Below are positions 9,001 to 18,855 of a stretch of 64,000 nucleotides of DNA, piece by piece. The stretch's first letter is position 1; each line of letters begins with the position of its first letter. A model generated the notes under the pieces. The model was not told the DNA's origin, searched no databases, and saw only the letters and a program-made list of their open reading frames with translations. Source of the DNA: Symploca sp. SIO3C6 (lineage in GTDB: Bacteria > Cyanobacteriota > Cyanobacteriia > Cyanobacteriales > Coleofasciculaceae). Position numbers and translations under genes: made by a program. Location of the stretch: contig JAAHHJ010000015.1 in assembly GCA_010692425.1 (NCBI GenBank), positions 168,717 to 232,716 of the forward strand, read 5' to 3'.

Positions 9001-11108
9001 ATAAACTCGATGGTGGTGCTGGTAATGACTTCCTCGTAGGTGGAGCAGGTAATGATCTAATTGAAGGTGGCAATGACATTGATACCGTCAGTTACGAAGA
9101 TTCACCCAGCAGTGTAGTTGTTAATCTTGACGAAAGTCGCACTTATCAAAATACTGATAGTACCTTCCACATAAGCATACTGTCTGCAAGTCCTATCCCT
9201 ACTGATCTAGAATCCGAGTTTGCGATTGACTCAGCCACAGCAAAAGACGGCTTTGGTACTACAGATACCTTGCGAAATCTAGAAAATATTATCGGCTCTG
9301 AGCATAATGACATCCTAATTGGCAACAGCCTAGATAACCGCATTGAAGCCTTAGCAGGAAATGACTTACTAATTGGCAACGCTGGTAATGACTACCTTGA
9401 TGGTGGCGCTGACATTGATACCGTCAGCTACCGACGTGATCCAGGTTCAGTTGAAGTCAACTTAGCACAAAACCAAGCCAAAGACGGCTTCGGCAATACT
9501 GACCAAATCTATAATGTTGAAAATGTCATTGGCTCTGCCTTCGATGATGAAATCATTGGTGATGCTAACGATAACACCATCTACGCCGGAGCAGGTAAAG
9601 ATAAAGTTTCCGGTGATGCAGGTAACGACACCCTCTTTGGTGAAGACGGCAATGATACCCTCAACGGCGACGCAGGAGACGATTATCTAGTAGGTGGTAC
9701 TGGAAATGGCTGGCCCTCTGATATCCTCAATGGAGGCTCCGGCAACGATACCGCTTCCTACATCACTGCCACCTCTGGAGTCGCCGCCAGTTTAGAACAA
9801 AAGATTGGCTGGCAGGGAGATGCCACAGGAGATCAATTCATCTCCATTGAAAACCTAGAAGGCTCCAATTTCAATGATTTTCTCATCGGTGACAACGGAG
9901 CAAATATCCTGAGTGGATTAGATGGAAACGATACCCTTGAAGGCAGAGATGGCGACGACACCCTTAATGGGGGCGAGGGTAACAATATCCTCAATGCTGG
10001 CGAAGGCAACAACACAGTTGAAGCTGGTTCTGGTAACGATAACGTTTACGCTGGTACTGGCAACGATAATATCTTCACCAATGGTGGTAACGACGAGATT
10101 CACGCTGGAGACGGCAATAACACCATCAATGCTGGTAATGGCACCAATAAAATCTATGCTGGTAATGGCTACGACTCCATCTCTGCTGGCACAGGTGACG
10201 ACGAAATTTATGCTGGTGATGGCGGTAGCACTATTTTTGCAGGTGCAGGAAATAATCAAGTCTACACTGGTAATGGTTATGATTCAGTTGAAGCTGAAGA
10301 TGGTGACGATTTAATTTCCGTAGGTAATGGCGGCAGCAATATCGATGCCGGAGATGGTACAAATACTGTCTATGCTGGCACTGGTGATGATCAACTCTAC
10401 ACTGGCACTGGTGATGATGAAATCCATGTCGGGGAAGGCAATAACAATGTTGATGCAGGTTCCGGCAACAATATCATCTCTGCTGGCTCAGGAAACGATG
10501 TTATTGATACTGGTGCAGGTGACGATACAATCTACGCTAACGAAGGTTTGAATACTGTCCGTGCTGGCGATGGCAATAATCAAATCTACAGTGGTTCTGG
10601 TGGCGATTTTCTCTTTGCTGGCACTGGCGATGATCAGATCTACGCAGGTGAAGGACAAAACTACATTGATGCTGGCAATGGCGATAATACAATCTATTCC
10701 GGCTCAGCCAGCGATTTTATCTTAGTTGGCAATGGCAACGACTTAATCTATGCTGGCGAAGGCAGTAATCATATCTCTGCTGGAAACGGTGACAATACTA
10801 TCTACGCTGATGCTGGCAGTGATCAGATTTCCACAGGCTCAGGTAATGATTTGATCTATGCAGGGGAAGGCAATAATCTGATTGCCACTGGTACAGGTTT
10901 TGATACTGTATACGTTGGCAGTGGTTTCGATCGCTTCTCTCTCTCTGAAGGATTGGGAGAAGTCACAATTTACGGTTTCCAAGCCAATCAAGACTCATTC
11001 ATCGGTGCAGGTCCTCTCGACTTGAGTATCTCTGGAAATGATACTCTGGTTACTCTCAACAGCAGTGGAGATCTTTTAGCGATAGTTAAGGATCTTCAGT
11101 TAGTCTAA
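6081..11108 (+). CDS. RTX (hemolysin-type calcium-binding repeat) secreted protein
   Basis: The protein has 1675 residues and starts at ATG after AAGGATTAAAGTA. The first 740 residues are a non-repetitive, beta-rich, acidic region without a Sec signal. From about residue 750 there are dozens of GGxGxDxLxGG nonapeptides (GGDGNDILQGDNGND), which bind calcium as a beta-roll. Spacer blocks such as DIDTVSYEDSPSSVVVNL recur near residues 1005, 1115 and 1230. The last 400 residues keep the period of nine but change to an AGxGxNxIxAG form rich in N, A and T. The end, FDRFSLSEGLGEVTIYGF followed by a hydrophobic strand, fits a type I secretion signal. No ABC exporter or membrane-fusion gene is in the window. 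Relatives serve as S-layer or gliding proteins, or as toxins or enzymes. No catalytic domain is visible, so a surface structural role is most likely. Confidence 0.92.
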   Translation: MTKVSFISDSTLDNSTHIGLDVNTDDFQKIGAQLEKIPEILNKTHTALSEIEHGIQNADKFLKEAPLFGDNLTLSSFSNSSLSTQTSSSQTSESLNFIGEIRNTLDEVLQEIKDFSEDATIGQIKDVFFEQFGSAGLKLIQNRNDIGITLTDDKLKFDLKLNSDLPSFERAIDTDLGVPGLNLSLEDNSKVQLDFDYEFDFSFGINQNEFFFDTPLENDIEIDVSTSFSNLDIDGELGFLQIDVIDNLENPSLFELGLDIDLSVNNGIPSVAMVNPTGSLNLNLDLMAGLEDDEKEPIFPSISTDFSLSWEDFFGNPSSDPEIAFNNVQLELGSFLSGFAEPIINAVDKIIAPFEPIRKVLTTNIPGLDDIGIEINLLNLAGVPNNSKLFDAIDQFGTIIEAVSTAQDTADNLSESDLFIDLGSFTANVNGEIVTSNPNQDTLQQAEAKGFSFFTDVKDIPGGGLSFPLFDTPTEAFNLLLNKDVDLLNFQLPEFGAGFDFKKKIPLPVPLPIPVFVNYDFDANFTSPGIIFGYDTAGIRNGAPFQGFFVNGSNPLFEVDAEISGGVSAGVPKIAEAGGDAFIKGEVDFYLPGRQEKARIQDLVNSFSDNNFFDADGSVTAGASIWAEHITFNPIKGFLGILTGDFDKLVDRYEKNLVTFDIFDFGGSSDAPTPEPPNLATLLNNGELRLNMGRFANERNINQDIEDENFSVTSNVIVSAFGEQETYSNISKIIAYADTGNDVISIEANVIAELHGGLGEDNLYGGSQNDLLFGERGADRLVGNSGNDQLHGGEDSDRLYGDEGNDQLLGEAGDDLLDGGVDHDLLLGGDGEDTLIGGVGNDSLEGEDKNDSLFGGDGNDILQGDNGNDLLVGGSGEDSLDGGKDNDRLFGEVNNDELIGGIGNDLLDGGEGNDTLKGGDGNDQLFGGFRVIVEPIFDDNGQQVLDENGQPVFTTPEFLDDSGHDFLDGGEGEDKLDGGAGNDFLVGGAGNDLIEGGNDIDTVSYEDSPSSVVVNLDESRTYQNTDSTFHISILSASPIPTDLESEFAIDSATAKDGFGTTDTLRNLENIIGSEHNDILIGNSLDNRIEALAGNDLLIGNAGNDYLDGGADIDTVSYRRDPGSVEVNLAQNQAKDGFGNTDQIYNVENVIGSAFDDEIIGDANDNTIYAGAGKDKVSGDAGNDTLFGEDGNDTLNGDAGDDYLVGGTGNGWPSDILNGGSGNDTASYITATSGVAASLEQKIGWQGDATGDQFISIENLEGSNFNDFLIGDNGANILSGLDGNDTLEGRDGDDTLNGGEGNNILNAGEGNNTVEAGSGNDNVYAGTGNDNIFTNGGNDEIHAGDGNNTINAGNGTNKIYAGNGYDSISAGTGDDEIYAGDGGSTIFAGAGNNQVYTGNGYDSVEAEDGDDLISVGNGGSNIDAGDGTNTVYAGTGDDQLYTGTGDDEIHVGEGNNNVDAGSGNNIISAGSGNDVIDTGAGDDTIYANEGLNTVRAGDGNNQIYSGSGGDFLFAGTGDDQIYAGEGQNYIDAGNGDNTIYSGSASDFILVGNGNDLIYAGEGSNHISAGNGDNTIYADAGSDQISTGSGNDLIYAGEGNNLIATGTGFDTVYVGSGFDRFSLSEGLGEVTIYGFQANQDSFIGAGPLDLSISGNDTLVTLNSSGDLLAIVKDLQLV

Positions 11109-11127
11109 TATCAAGTACTTATAGAAT

Positions 11128-11148
11128 CCCCCTACTTCTAGGAGGGGG
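11128..11148. terminator. GC-rich hairpin between convergent genes
   Basis: The sequence CCCCCTACTTCTAGGAGGGGG folds into a seven-pair stem with one bulged A and a CTTC loop. It begins 20 bases after the RTX stop codon and overlaps the stop of the convergent WD40 gene. The position suggests a two-way terminator, although neither side has a long T-run. Confidence 0.4.
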
Positions 11149-14100
11149 AGTGTAAACTTTTCCCCTTTTGTAAAACATCACAAAGATGGCGATCGCTTTT
11201 TTTCAAGTTAGCATTGGTGCGCAGAAAATCTCGCACCCGATTGCAGCTGTACTCTAGTACCTGCTGTGGGTGAAGAACCTTATCCAAATTCCACAGAATA
11301 ACCCTTCGATCATCACTGGCAGAGGCGAGTACTTTGCCGTCAGGGCTGAAAGCAAGATCATTAATTCTATCAGTATGTTCGTTGAGTTTCATAAAGAAGC
11401 TGCCGTCAAGCTTCCAGAGTGTGATCTTGTTGTCCCTGCCGCCTGAGAGCAGAATTTCACCACTGGGATTGAAAGCAACGACCTTAACACGCTCCTGATG
11501 CCATCTGAAAGTCTTCAACAAGGTGCCATCTATTCTCCAGAGTTTGACGGTAGCATCTTCATGGGCTGAAGCAATAAGCTGACCATCGGGACTGAAAGTA
11601 AGATCTTCCACCCCACTGTTATGCCCATTGAGAGTCTTGAACAAGGTGCCATCTATTCTCCAGAGTTTAATGGTCTCGTCGGCGCTGGCTGAAGCAATCA
11701 GTTCACCATTGGGGTTAAAAGCAACTTCTTCAACCCTAGCCTCGTGTCCAGTGAGAGTCCTAAGCAATTTACCATCCTGCTGCCGCCAGATTTTGATGGT
11801 CTGATCATCAGAAGCCGAGGCGATGAGCTTGCCGTCGGGGCTAAAGGCAACTCCCTCAACTTCGTTGCTATGTCCCTTCAGAGTTATGAACTCTGTACCA
11901 TCTGAAAGCCAAAGCTTGACGGTATTATCCTCAGAAGCTGAAGCGATGAACTTGCCGTCGGGGCTAAAGGCAACTCCATCAACTCCACTTTGATGTCCCT
12001 TGAGAGTCATTAACAAGCTGCCGTTTTCCCGCTGCCAGATTTTGATGGTCTGATCATCAGAAGCTGAGGCGATGAGCTTGCCGTCGGGGTTAAAAGCAAG
12101 GCTTTCGACCTCATCTTGATGCGCTCCCAAGACCCTCAGTAAGCTGCTGTGTGGTTGCCACAGTCGAACTGTGCCGTCATCAGAAGCCGAGGCAATGACT
12201 CTGCCGTCGGGGCTGAAGGCGACTGAGCGGACTTCGTCCCGATGCCCTTCCAAGGTGCGAAGCAAAGTTCCTTCTACTTGCCAGAGTTTGATGGTCTCGT
12301 CATCAGAAGCCGAAGCAACTACTTTACCGTCAAGACTAAAGGCAACTCCATTAACTCCAGCTTCATGTCCCTGGAGGGTTAACAGTTTGGTGCCATCTGG
12401 CTGCCAGAGTTTGAGAGTATGATCGTCAGAAGCTGAGGCAATGAGCTGACCATCAGGACTAAAAGTAACTCCATTAACACCAGCATCGTGTCCTTCTAGT
12501 GTCTTGACTAAGGTGCCGTTTAACTGCCAGAGTTTGACAGTGCCATCCCTACTGGCTGAGGCGATGAGTTTGCCATTAGGACTGAAAGCAACTGCCAGAG
12601 TCTGATCTGTATGCCCTTGAAAGGTTGCCACCTCAATGCCATCAAGGTTCCAGAGTTTGAGGCTGTTGTCGTCAGAGGCTGAGGCAATGAGCTGACCATC
12701 AGGACTAAAGGCAACTTTATTAACTCCAGCATTGTGCCCTTCTAGGGTCTTGAGTAAGTTGCCGTCAGTTTTCCAAAGTTTGACAGTGCTGTCTTGACTG
12801 ACAGAGGCAACTATCTCACCATCGGGGCTAAAGGCAACTCCCCGAATCCGATCCTGATGCCCTTCTAGGGTCTTGAGTAAAGTGCCGTCAGTTTTCCAGA
12901 GCTTGATTGTTTTGTCCCGAGAAACTGAGGCAATACAGTTACCATCAGGACTGAAGGCAACTTCGTAAACGACATCTTGATGCCCTGAAAAATAGTTGTA
13001 CCCTTTGAGTCGATAAGCTGTTTGTAGTAGGGCCTCATCAACCTGATTTTGAAGCTTTGGGTCTACCCAAACTAAATTTTCTAGTTTTTGCCTTGCTCTT
13101 AAGGCTTCGATGAACCCATCTAAACTTCGATTCAAGACAAAATATTCTTCAGAAAAAGCTGTGAGCACTCTAATTTCATTGACGAGCGCTCTGCGATACT
13201 GCAACAAAGCTGTCACTCCCAAAGCAGTGGAGATGCACAGTGCTGCACTCACTGTGCCTAGTAAAAATCTCTGCAATCTAGAAACTTCTCGCTCTTTTGC
13301 CCATCGGGCTTCAGCCTCTTGAGTCTGCGCCATCTGGGCTGCCTGCACTTCTTGCCTGTCGATTGCTTGACTGGCAGCTAAGAATTGATAATCTATCTCA
13401 CTCAAACAGCGCTCTTTTCCCCAAGCTTGGGCATTTTCTAAGACTTGACCTCGCAAAAGTTGAGATTGGTCTTGGCGAAGTGAATTCAACCAAACTTTTA
13501 GTTTCTCGGCATAAGGTCGCAGTTGGTCAAATTGCTTTTCTACCCAGTAGAGGTTGAAGACAGCACAGTAAATACGGTTATAAACTTTTAACTTGCCGTC
13601 ACGCTTGATAACCAATCCACTCAGAAGCAATTCCATCTGCTCAATACTGCCATCAGCAACTAATGAGCCTTCCAGGAGAATTTGCTCATAGAGTCCCAGT
13701 AGTCGCCCAGCTCGTTTTTCATTCCTCAGTAGGCGGTCACGTATCGTCTGCAAATGAGTCGGTTCATCGTTAACTACCCAGTTATTGATAATGTACTTTT
13801 CTGTCAAAATGGCAACCAACATTGGGGGAGCATAATTTTTGACTTGCTCGTGGTGTTCAATAATCAACCGACACAACTTTTGGGTGAGAAATGGTTGTCC
13901 ACCTGTCCAAAACAATACCTGTTTAAGTACTTCTTGGTGGTTGTCTACATAACCTCTTAAGCCTTGGGCTAAAGGTTCTATTTCCGACTCACTAAAGCTA
14001 CCCAACTCAATAGAGCGACCAATATTAAACGGTGTCCTCGTTTGGTCAGTAACCAAGTCCAAGGGCCTCGCCACTCCTAACAACACAAAGGTGATGGGTA

Positions 14101-14605
14101 GAATTTGGTAAGTTGAGCGGATTAGAGCAAAAAAGTCGTCGCTATTGAAGGGTAAGCTCAGAACAGTATCAATTTCATCGACAAAAATCACAATTTGTTT
14201 TTTAATTTGCTCTAGCAGTATCTCTTCAAGGAATTCACCTAAACAGCTTACAGGGGAAAGGCGGCGGCGCTCTTCGAGCCACTGGTGTATGCAAAGCTGC
14301 CCTTTGAGCTGAAAACCCCTTACTAAACAGCGGATGATATCAGCATACCACTGGCGTTCAGTAGTGTTGCGGCTGCCAATACCAGAAAGGTCAACTAACC
14401 CACAAGCAATATCTTCTGAACATAGTCGCTTGCTAGTTTGCACCCGCAAGCTAGACTTTCCCACTTGACGGCTGCTGAATACATAGCAAAATTCTTTTGC
14501 CTTCAAAGCTTGGTAGAGTTCTTCATCGGCTTGGCGCACCACGTAACTGGGTGCATTCAACGGTAGGCTACCACCGACTTGATATACGTGATTGCTAATT
14601 TGCAT
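11138..14605 (-). CDS. AAA-like ATPase with 14 WD40 repeats
   Basis: The protein has 1155 residues. An AAA-like (AAA_35-type) P-loop domain covers about residues 10-330, with Walker [12 protein letters not shown] (Lys50) and Walker [14 protein letters not shown] single hydrophobic segment near residue 445 ([20 protein letters not shown]) may anchor it in the membrane. From about residue 535 there are 14 WD40 repeats of about 41 residues ([30 protein letters not shown]), enough for two seven-bladed propellers. The repeats are very alike, with SPDG and IASASDD nearly invariant, which points to recent amplification. Such NTPase-plus-WD40 proteins are abundant in filamentous cyanobacteria and belong to STAND-like signalling or conflict proteins. 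The target is unknown. The start is an ATG (MQISNHVYQ) of the usual form for this family. Confidence 0.85.
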   Translation of the reverse strand: MQISNHVYQVGGSLPLNAPSYVVRQADEELYQALKAKEFCYVFSSRQVGKSSLRVQTSKRLCSEDIACGLVDLSGIGSRNTTERQWYADIIRCLVRGFQLKGQLCIHQWLEERRRLSPVSCLGEFLEEILLEQIKKQIVIFVDEIDTVLSLPFNSDDFFALIRSTYQILPITFVLLGVARPLDLVTDQTRTPFNIGRSIELGSFSESEIEPLAQGLRGYVDNHQEVLKQVLFWTGGQPFLTQKLCRLIIEHHEQVKNYAPPMLVAILTEKYIINNWVVNDEPTHLQTIRDRLLRNEKRAGRLLGLYEQILLEGSLVADGSIEQMELLLSGLVIKRDGKLKVYNRIYCAVFNLYWVEKQFDQLRPYAEKLKVWLNSLRQDQSQLLRGQVLENAQAWGKERCLSEIDYQFLAASQAIDRQEVQAAQMAQTQEAEARWAKEREVSRLQRFLLGTVSAALCISTALGVTALLQYRRALVNEIRVLTAFSEEYFVLNRSLDGFIEALRARQKLENLVWVDPKLQNQVDEALLQTAYRLKGYNYFSGHQDVVYEVAFSPDGNCIASVSRDKTIKLWKTDGTLLKTLEGHQDRIRGVAFSPDGEIVASVSQDSTVKLWKTDGNLLKTLEGHNAGVNKVAFSPDGQLIASASDDNSLKLWNLDGIEVATFQGHTDQTLAVAFSPNGKLIASASRDGTVKLWQLNGTLVKTLEGHDAGVNGVTFSPDGQLIASASDDHTLKLWQPDGTKLLTLQGHEAGVNGVAFSLDGKVVASASDDETIKLWQVEGTLLRTLEGHRDEVRSVAFSPDGRVIASASDDGTVRLWQPHSSLLRVLGAHQDEVESLAFNPDGKLIASASDDQTIKIWQRENGSLLMTLKGHQSGVDGVAFSPDGKFIASASEDNTVKLWLSDGTEFITLKGHSNEVEGVAFSPDGKLIASASDDQTIKIWRQQDGKLLRTLTGHEARVEEVAFNPNGELIASASADETIKLWRIDGTLFKTLNGHNSGVEDLTFSPDGQLIASAHEDATVKLWRIDGTLLKTFRWHQERVKVVAFNPSGEILLSGGRDNKITLWKLDGSFFMKLNEHTDRINDLAFSPDGKVLASASDDRRVILWNLDKVLHPQQVLEYSCNRVRDFLRTNANLKKSDRHLCDVLQKGKSLHSPS

Positions 14606-15281
14606 AGGGAATTTGGGATAAAATTAGAGGTTTAAGAGCCTACTAATCCCCTTGTAAAAATAATTTTGATGCCAACGAAAACTACAAGTAACAGTGTTGT
14701 TCCCTAGATTCATCAATCTAATGCGATATAGCTCCAAGGCTAGCAACTGTTTTAGCTCCACAGCTGAATTGGTACTCAAAACCTGCTCATCAGCTACTGC
14801 TACTTATAGATGCTGCCGGAGATTTTCTCAGTGTCGGTGCAGGTAGTTGCTAGTTACTGTTAATTACTGCCTCTTTGGTTGCACTTTGCCACAGCTGCTC
14901 CCAGGTTACATCTTTACTTTGAAAGACGATCTAAGGCTAGTCGCACTTAACAGGGAACTACCCCTGATAGCTGCATCAACGGCTCTAGCTGGTTTGTTTA
15001 TACTGGTTTGTTTAGAACTCTAGTTTATACCATTGACTTAATTGATGCACCTGCTCTAAAGTAAACGATGAATAGATAAACTGACAACCCCATCGCTACA
15101 ATAGACATTTCCAGAAAGCCAAAAGTAGCTGCCTAAATACTTTTGAACCCTTAACCTCACTGGGACAGTTTTAGCGGAATTCAAAGCATAATCAGCAAGA
15201 TTAAGCCCTTGTTGTTAATTTAGCCTCCAAAGTTATGAAAATTGTTAATCTGAATCGTCTTGGTGTCATCTTTGATATAGT
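14606..15281. other. intergenic region, no gene seen
   Basis: About 0.68 kb lie between two minus-strand genes. Short open stretches exist (for example a roughly 50-codon plus-strand frame ending near 15,020 with no start codon), but none has a start, Shine-Dalgarno sequence or recognisable product. I see no hairpin-plus-T terminator and no tRNA. The sequence is less AT-rich than other spacers here and may hold decayed coding DNA. Confidence 0.5.
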
Positions 15282-18200
15282 TCAAAACTTCAAACAAAGT
15301 TGAACGCCTTCAACTTCACCCGAACTTGCTAAATTATTAGTGCTATCCACCTCAACAGAATAATCATTTTGCCAACCATCACCAATAATTAATGTCTGAC
15401 TATCACGGTTCAACCAGTACTTAAATACCTCAACCCTATCATCATTGGGACTAAGAACTTGATAAACTCTAACTCGCTTTTTACCTTGGCTTTCAGTACG
15501 AATACATTTGAGTGCAAAGCCAATTTTATCTAAGAAACGTCTAACAATAACAATAGGTGTAGAATTCTTGGCTATACCAATACCCACTGCTGTTTTAATC
15601 GCAGAACGATTAGCAAGGGCCAGGGCTGCCATTGCCTGCAAATCCTGATCAGTATTTCTCAATTCTCGCTCTTGATCTGCCAGTAAAACTGGGATACCTA
15701 AAAGTTCCATGATACCAATAATTGCTCCTAGCTGGTTGCGATTAAAATCGGGCAAAAATATACTACCTTCACCAAGTTCTATTAACTTTCGCGCTACTGT
15801 AGAGTCCCTTTCTGCTAAATATTGACGACCTAGGGTTAGATAATAGTGTGTTTGCAATTTTTGATACCAGCCTTGATCATCTTGGGCTACCAGTTGTGCT
15901 GTCACAGGGATGCCATAGCGCAATTTCAATTCGTACTTGCGCTGGGAACGCCTTTCGGCTAAACTCTTAACCATCCTTTTATTAATAATCTGATCTTGGC
16001 GATCGCTAATCTCGCTAGCAGAAGCAACAGCCTCACACTCTGCCTGATAGTTTTGGTTTCTAACAGCAGTAATCGCTTCTTTAAGAGAATTAGTTTCTGC
16101 TTGAGCCTGTTGTTTAAGGGAATCTAGCTGCTGATTTTTTCCTTGGTTTGAAGAGTTCTTAACAACTACTTCTTTAACTTGATGACCTTCTGCAACTAGC
16201 GCTGACAATACAGATTCTCGATAATTAAGCATCGAGACATTGAATCGTACTGCCATCTTTGCCCAACACATCAAAGACTCTGCCTGAAAACCCAAATCTA
16301 AATCTTCCAGTGCCTCAAAATCGGATTGTTGTAGCAAGCGGATATTGAGTTGAGTGAGGCGATGCCCAGAAGTAAGTAATGACGGTATAGAAGTCGAACC
16401 ATTCCCCACTTTATTAAAACTGTAAGGTGCCACCCAAATAAACCGGGGAATATTTTCTCTAATTCGTCCTAAAGCTTGTCTGACACTATTTGATGCTTGA
16501 ACTCCTTGGGCAATTGCCCAAACTGAGGTAAAGTGTCCTCGAATATCAATACTCACTCCTGTTTCAATTGCTGGACTACTTAAAACGACATCATACTTAC
16601 CCAAAACCTGGTTAAGGTTAGTGACACATCCACAAGCTGGATGATTTGGTTCTGTCAGAGATTCAGAATCAATGCGCAGTATTCGGAGTTGAGGAAATTG
16701 CCTGTTAAGGTACGCTTCTAGATTACGAGTTCCCCATTGACTTTTAGTCTTCTGTGCCGAAAGACAGACAAAGGGTTTTCCTCCTTCCTTAATATGTTTT
16801 TCTAAATCTTTTACTAATCTGTCGGGAGTACTTTCTTTATAGCTATTTACCACCCATGACTCATCTAATTCTGGCTGCCAATCATTTTCGATAATTAATG
16901 GTTGTAGGTAAAATCCAGCTAAATTAAGCAAATAATCTATAGAAATATCACTTAAATCAGCATCAGCAACAAATACTTTGCCCGAACCTCCCAAAACATT
17001 TTGAATCAGATTCTTCAGAGACTTAAGAATAGCCACACGATTACTCTGACAGGTACTAGAATTCAACCCATGCCAAAGGACTTGTTCAACTTCATCAATA
17101 ATCACTACCCCATCAAACCAGTTGGCTGCACTAAATTGAGCTTGGGAAGATGGATGTAGGGAATCCAAACAAAGACCATATCCCAATACCTTTCCCTGGG
17201 GATCATCAAATACCTCAGTAATATAGTTAAGTCCAAAACGCTGGCACAGGGCCTCTACCAATCGCACTCTATGCCCCACAACCAAAATCCGCTGCTGGTT
17301 TTTGATTGCCCTAGAAACAATGCCTTCTAATAGCTGAGTTTTCCCTGTACCTTTAGGAGATTTAATACCTATGAGTTTAGCGTTATCAGGAATAGGTAAC
17401 TCTGGAATATAACGACAGTTGAGTCTAATATCAACACGATAGGTTAGCTTCGTTAAAGACTGAGCCTTCCAAGTATCGAGGGAGTGTGCTTTTTGATAAA
17501 CTTGCTCAAAAGCACTTTGACCATGAGTAGCAATTAAGTCATCAACTCCTTTACCCAATTGGGAATTCCAAGTGATGACTTTAACCTCACAACCAGCCTT
17601 ACTTAGTAGATATCCAGTTTTTCTAATCGCAGCATTAACTGCCTTAATAGTATTAGGTTTGGAGTCTTGGTCAAATACAATATAAATCGGTCTATTTTGG
17701 CTAGCTAGCTTCTCCAATTGAGGGATTAGGCGAGACTTTCCGATACGATTTCCTTGTTCATCCCTCGGTACTCGATAGCCACCATGCACTCCGGGAATAG
17801 CAACAGCAATATAACCAGCCGTCAGTAATGCTCCAGCTTTCTTAGCTCCCTCAGTAATGCATACAGGAAGTTTGGGGTGATCAATCACCCATTGCCAGAA
17901 GCCAAAGTTTTCTTGATCAGAACCAGAGAAGTCCTGTTTATGTCCCAAACTAGAGAAAGCAAACTCTTCCCCTGCTTCCTCATAGCGATTGGCAATACAT
18001 TGCCACAAATGGAGTGGCACTCGCAGGGCAAAAATTCCTGTTGGCTCTTTAGGGGGATGTTCATACTTTATCAACTTTTGGGAGTCGTTACTACGACGGG
18101 GTTGGCTGGGTTTAAAACAACCCCAGAGATCATCTTCACCAGTAAGTAAATCAACCCCTGAACACCACCATCCACCCTGTTGTGTGTGTTCATAACGCTT

Positions 18201-18356
18201 GAGAATGCGATCGCTAACTCTGCCATCATTACGTCTAGGGATGGCATCAGAGTATAGCAGATATTCAGACGGACAAGAGCCTTCGAGAGCAGTAACATTA
18301 AGGCTAGTCAGCTGTAGATCGACGCAACTGGCTTGCCACTCGAGTAAATGATTCAT
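15282..18356 (-). CDS. CyRepA1-type plasmid replication protein (DUF3854/TOPRIM plus helicase)
   Basis: The protein has 1024 residues from the ATG at 18356; a TTG at 18380 would add eight. Neither start has a clear Shine-Dalgarno sequence. The N-terminal third contains a TOPRIM/DUF3854-like region (VCITEGAKKAGALLTAGY, IYIVFDQDSKPNT) with the glutamate and DxD expected for metal binding. A superfamily-type helicase follows: Walker A IKSPKGTGKTQLLE (Lys near 339), DEVE box VVIIDEVEQVLWH and later motif SSPAIETGVSIDI. The order DUF3854-helicase matches the cyanobacterial plasmid replication initiators called CyRepA1 (Synechocystis pSYSA Slr7037 is the known example). It starts beside a short spacer with direct repeats that could be its origin or operator. 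In a window carrying trpD, ispF and scpB it suggests an integrated plasmid or replicon remnant. The reading frame is intact. Confidence 0.82.
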   Translation of the reverse strand: MNHLLEWQASCVDLQLTSLNVTALEGSCPSEYLLYSDAIPRRNDGRVSDRILKRYEHTQQGGWWCSGVDLLTGEDDLWGCFKPSQPRRSNDSQKLIKYEHPPKEPTGIFALRVPLHLWQCIANRYEEAGEEFAFSSLGHKQDFSGSDQENFGFWQWVIDHPKLPVCITEGAKKAGALLTAGYIAVAIPGVHGGYRVPRDEQGNRIGKSRLIPQLEKLASQNRPIYIVFDQDSKPNTIKAVNAAIRKTGYLLSKAGCEVKVITWNSQLGKGVDDLIATHGQSAFEQVYQKAHSLDTWKAQSLTKLTYRVDIRLNCRYIPELPIPDNAKLIGIKSPKGTGKTQLLEGIVSRAIKNQQRILVVGHRVRLVEALCQRFGLNYITEVFDDPQGKVLGYGLCLDSLHPSSQAQFSAANWFDGVVIIDEVEQVLWHGLNSSTCQSNRVAILKSLKNLIQNVLGGSGKVFVADADLSDISIDYLLNLAGFYLQPLIIENDWQPELDESWVVNSYKESTPDRLVKDLEKHIKEGGKPFVCLSAQKTKSQWGTRNLEAYLNRQFPQLRILRIDSESLTEPNHPACGCVTNLNQVLGKYDVVLSSPAIETGVSIDIRGHFTSVWAIAQGVQASNSVRQALGRIRENIPRFIWVAPYSFNKVGNGSTSIPSLLTSGHRLTQLNIRLLQQSDFEALEDLDLGFQAESLMCWAKMAVRFNVSMLNYRESVLSALVAEGHQVKEVVVKNSSNQGKNQQLDSLKQQAQAETNSLKEAITAVRNQNYQAECEAVASASEISDRQDQIINKRMVKSLAERRSQRKYELKLRYGIPVTAQLVAQDDQGWYQKLQTHYYLTLGRQYLAERDSTVARKLIELGEGSIFLPDFNRNQLGAIIGIMELLGIPVLLADQERELRNTDQDLQAMAALALANRSAIKTAVGIGIAKNSTPIVIVRRFLDKIGFALKCIRTESQGKKRVRVYQVLSPNDDRVEVFKYWLNRDSQTLIIGDGWQNDYSVEVDSTNNLASSGEVEGVQLCLKF

Positions 18357-18383
18357 GGTTTTGGTGGAAGACTCAAGCAATGG

Positions 18384-18433
18384 TAACGCTATATATAGGG
18401 GTTGACTATTAGATTTTAGTGTATATAACGCTA
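18384..18433. promoter_or_regulatory. direct repeats TAACGCTA with an embedded promoter-like pair, upstream of the rep gene
   Basis: Two identical 8-bp copies of TAACGCTA (18384-18391 and 18426-18433) are 42 bp apart, about four helical turns. Between and overlapping them on the plus strand is TTGACT (18402-18407), 16 bases, then TATAAC (18424-18429), a good sigma-70 pattern pointing away from rep toward isnA. The repeats could be iterons or operators for the replication protein, and the promoter could drive a leader RNA or isnAB. This is inference from spacing and position. Confidence 0.4.
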
Positions 18434-18855
18434 CTTGTGAGAGTTAAGTGTCATCTCTGCTGAAGTGACCGAAAGTAATCGCGTTCCCTATGTATCTAAA
18501 AAAACATTTCTGTTGCTTGAGAGCACCTCACGGGCGGCGCGCCACCCGCTATGAATGAAAGAAACACTAGAAATCATCAAGCTTGATTTTACATGAGTTT
18601 TGTCTCGTGTTTCTTAGAAACTGTTGATTTATAACTATATTGCTCTTAATCAAATAACAAATTGTATTAATACACACCAAAGTCAATTTGTACAGAGCTA
18701 AATATTAAATTTTTCTTTAATTTAACAATCTGAACTGGCAAAAGCTCGAATAAATTGAGAGGTTTATCTAGGGAACGAAAGTGACATCTTCTCCCCCCAC
18801 TTTTGAATAAACAAACCATTAATAAACCTTTATTGAATTAGAGTAAAAATCTAGT
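18434..18855. other. rep-isnA intergenic spacer with a GC-rich near-palindrome
   Basis: This AT-rich spacer contains one GC-rich island at 18531-18548, CGGGCGGCGCGCCACCCG, a near-perfect 18-bp palindrome that includes GGCGCGCC. A run of AT-rich DNA follows (18,590-18,850). AT-rich DNA, a palindrome and direct repeats next to a rep gene are the ingredients of a replication origin, but no iteron array is evident. I found no ORF here. Confidence 0.45.

Noticed and set aside
9146..9379. Serine/proline-rich reverse-strand frames across the RTX gene (also 9833-10551 and others)
   Set aside because: These are complements or shifted frames of the aspartate/glycine-rich repeat codons. They have no Shine-Dalgarno sequence or protein character.
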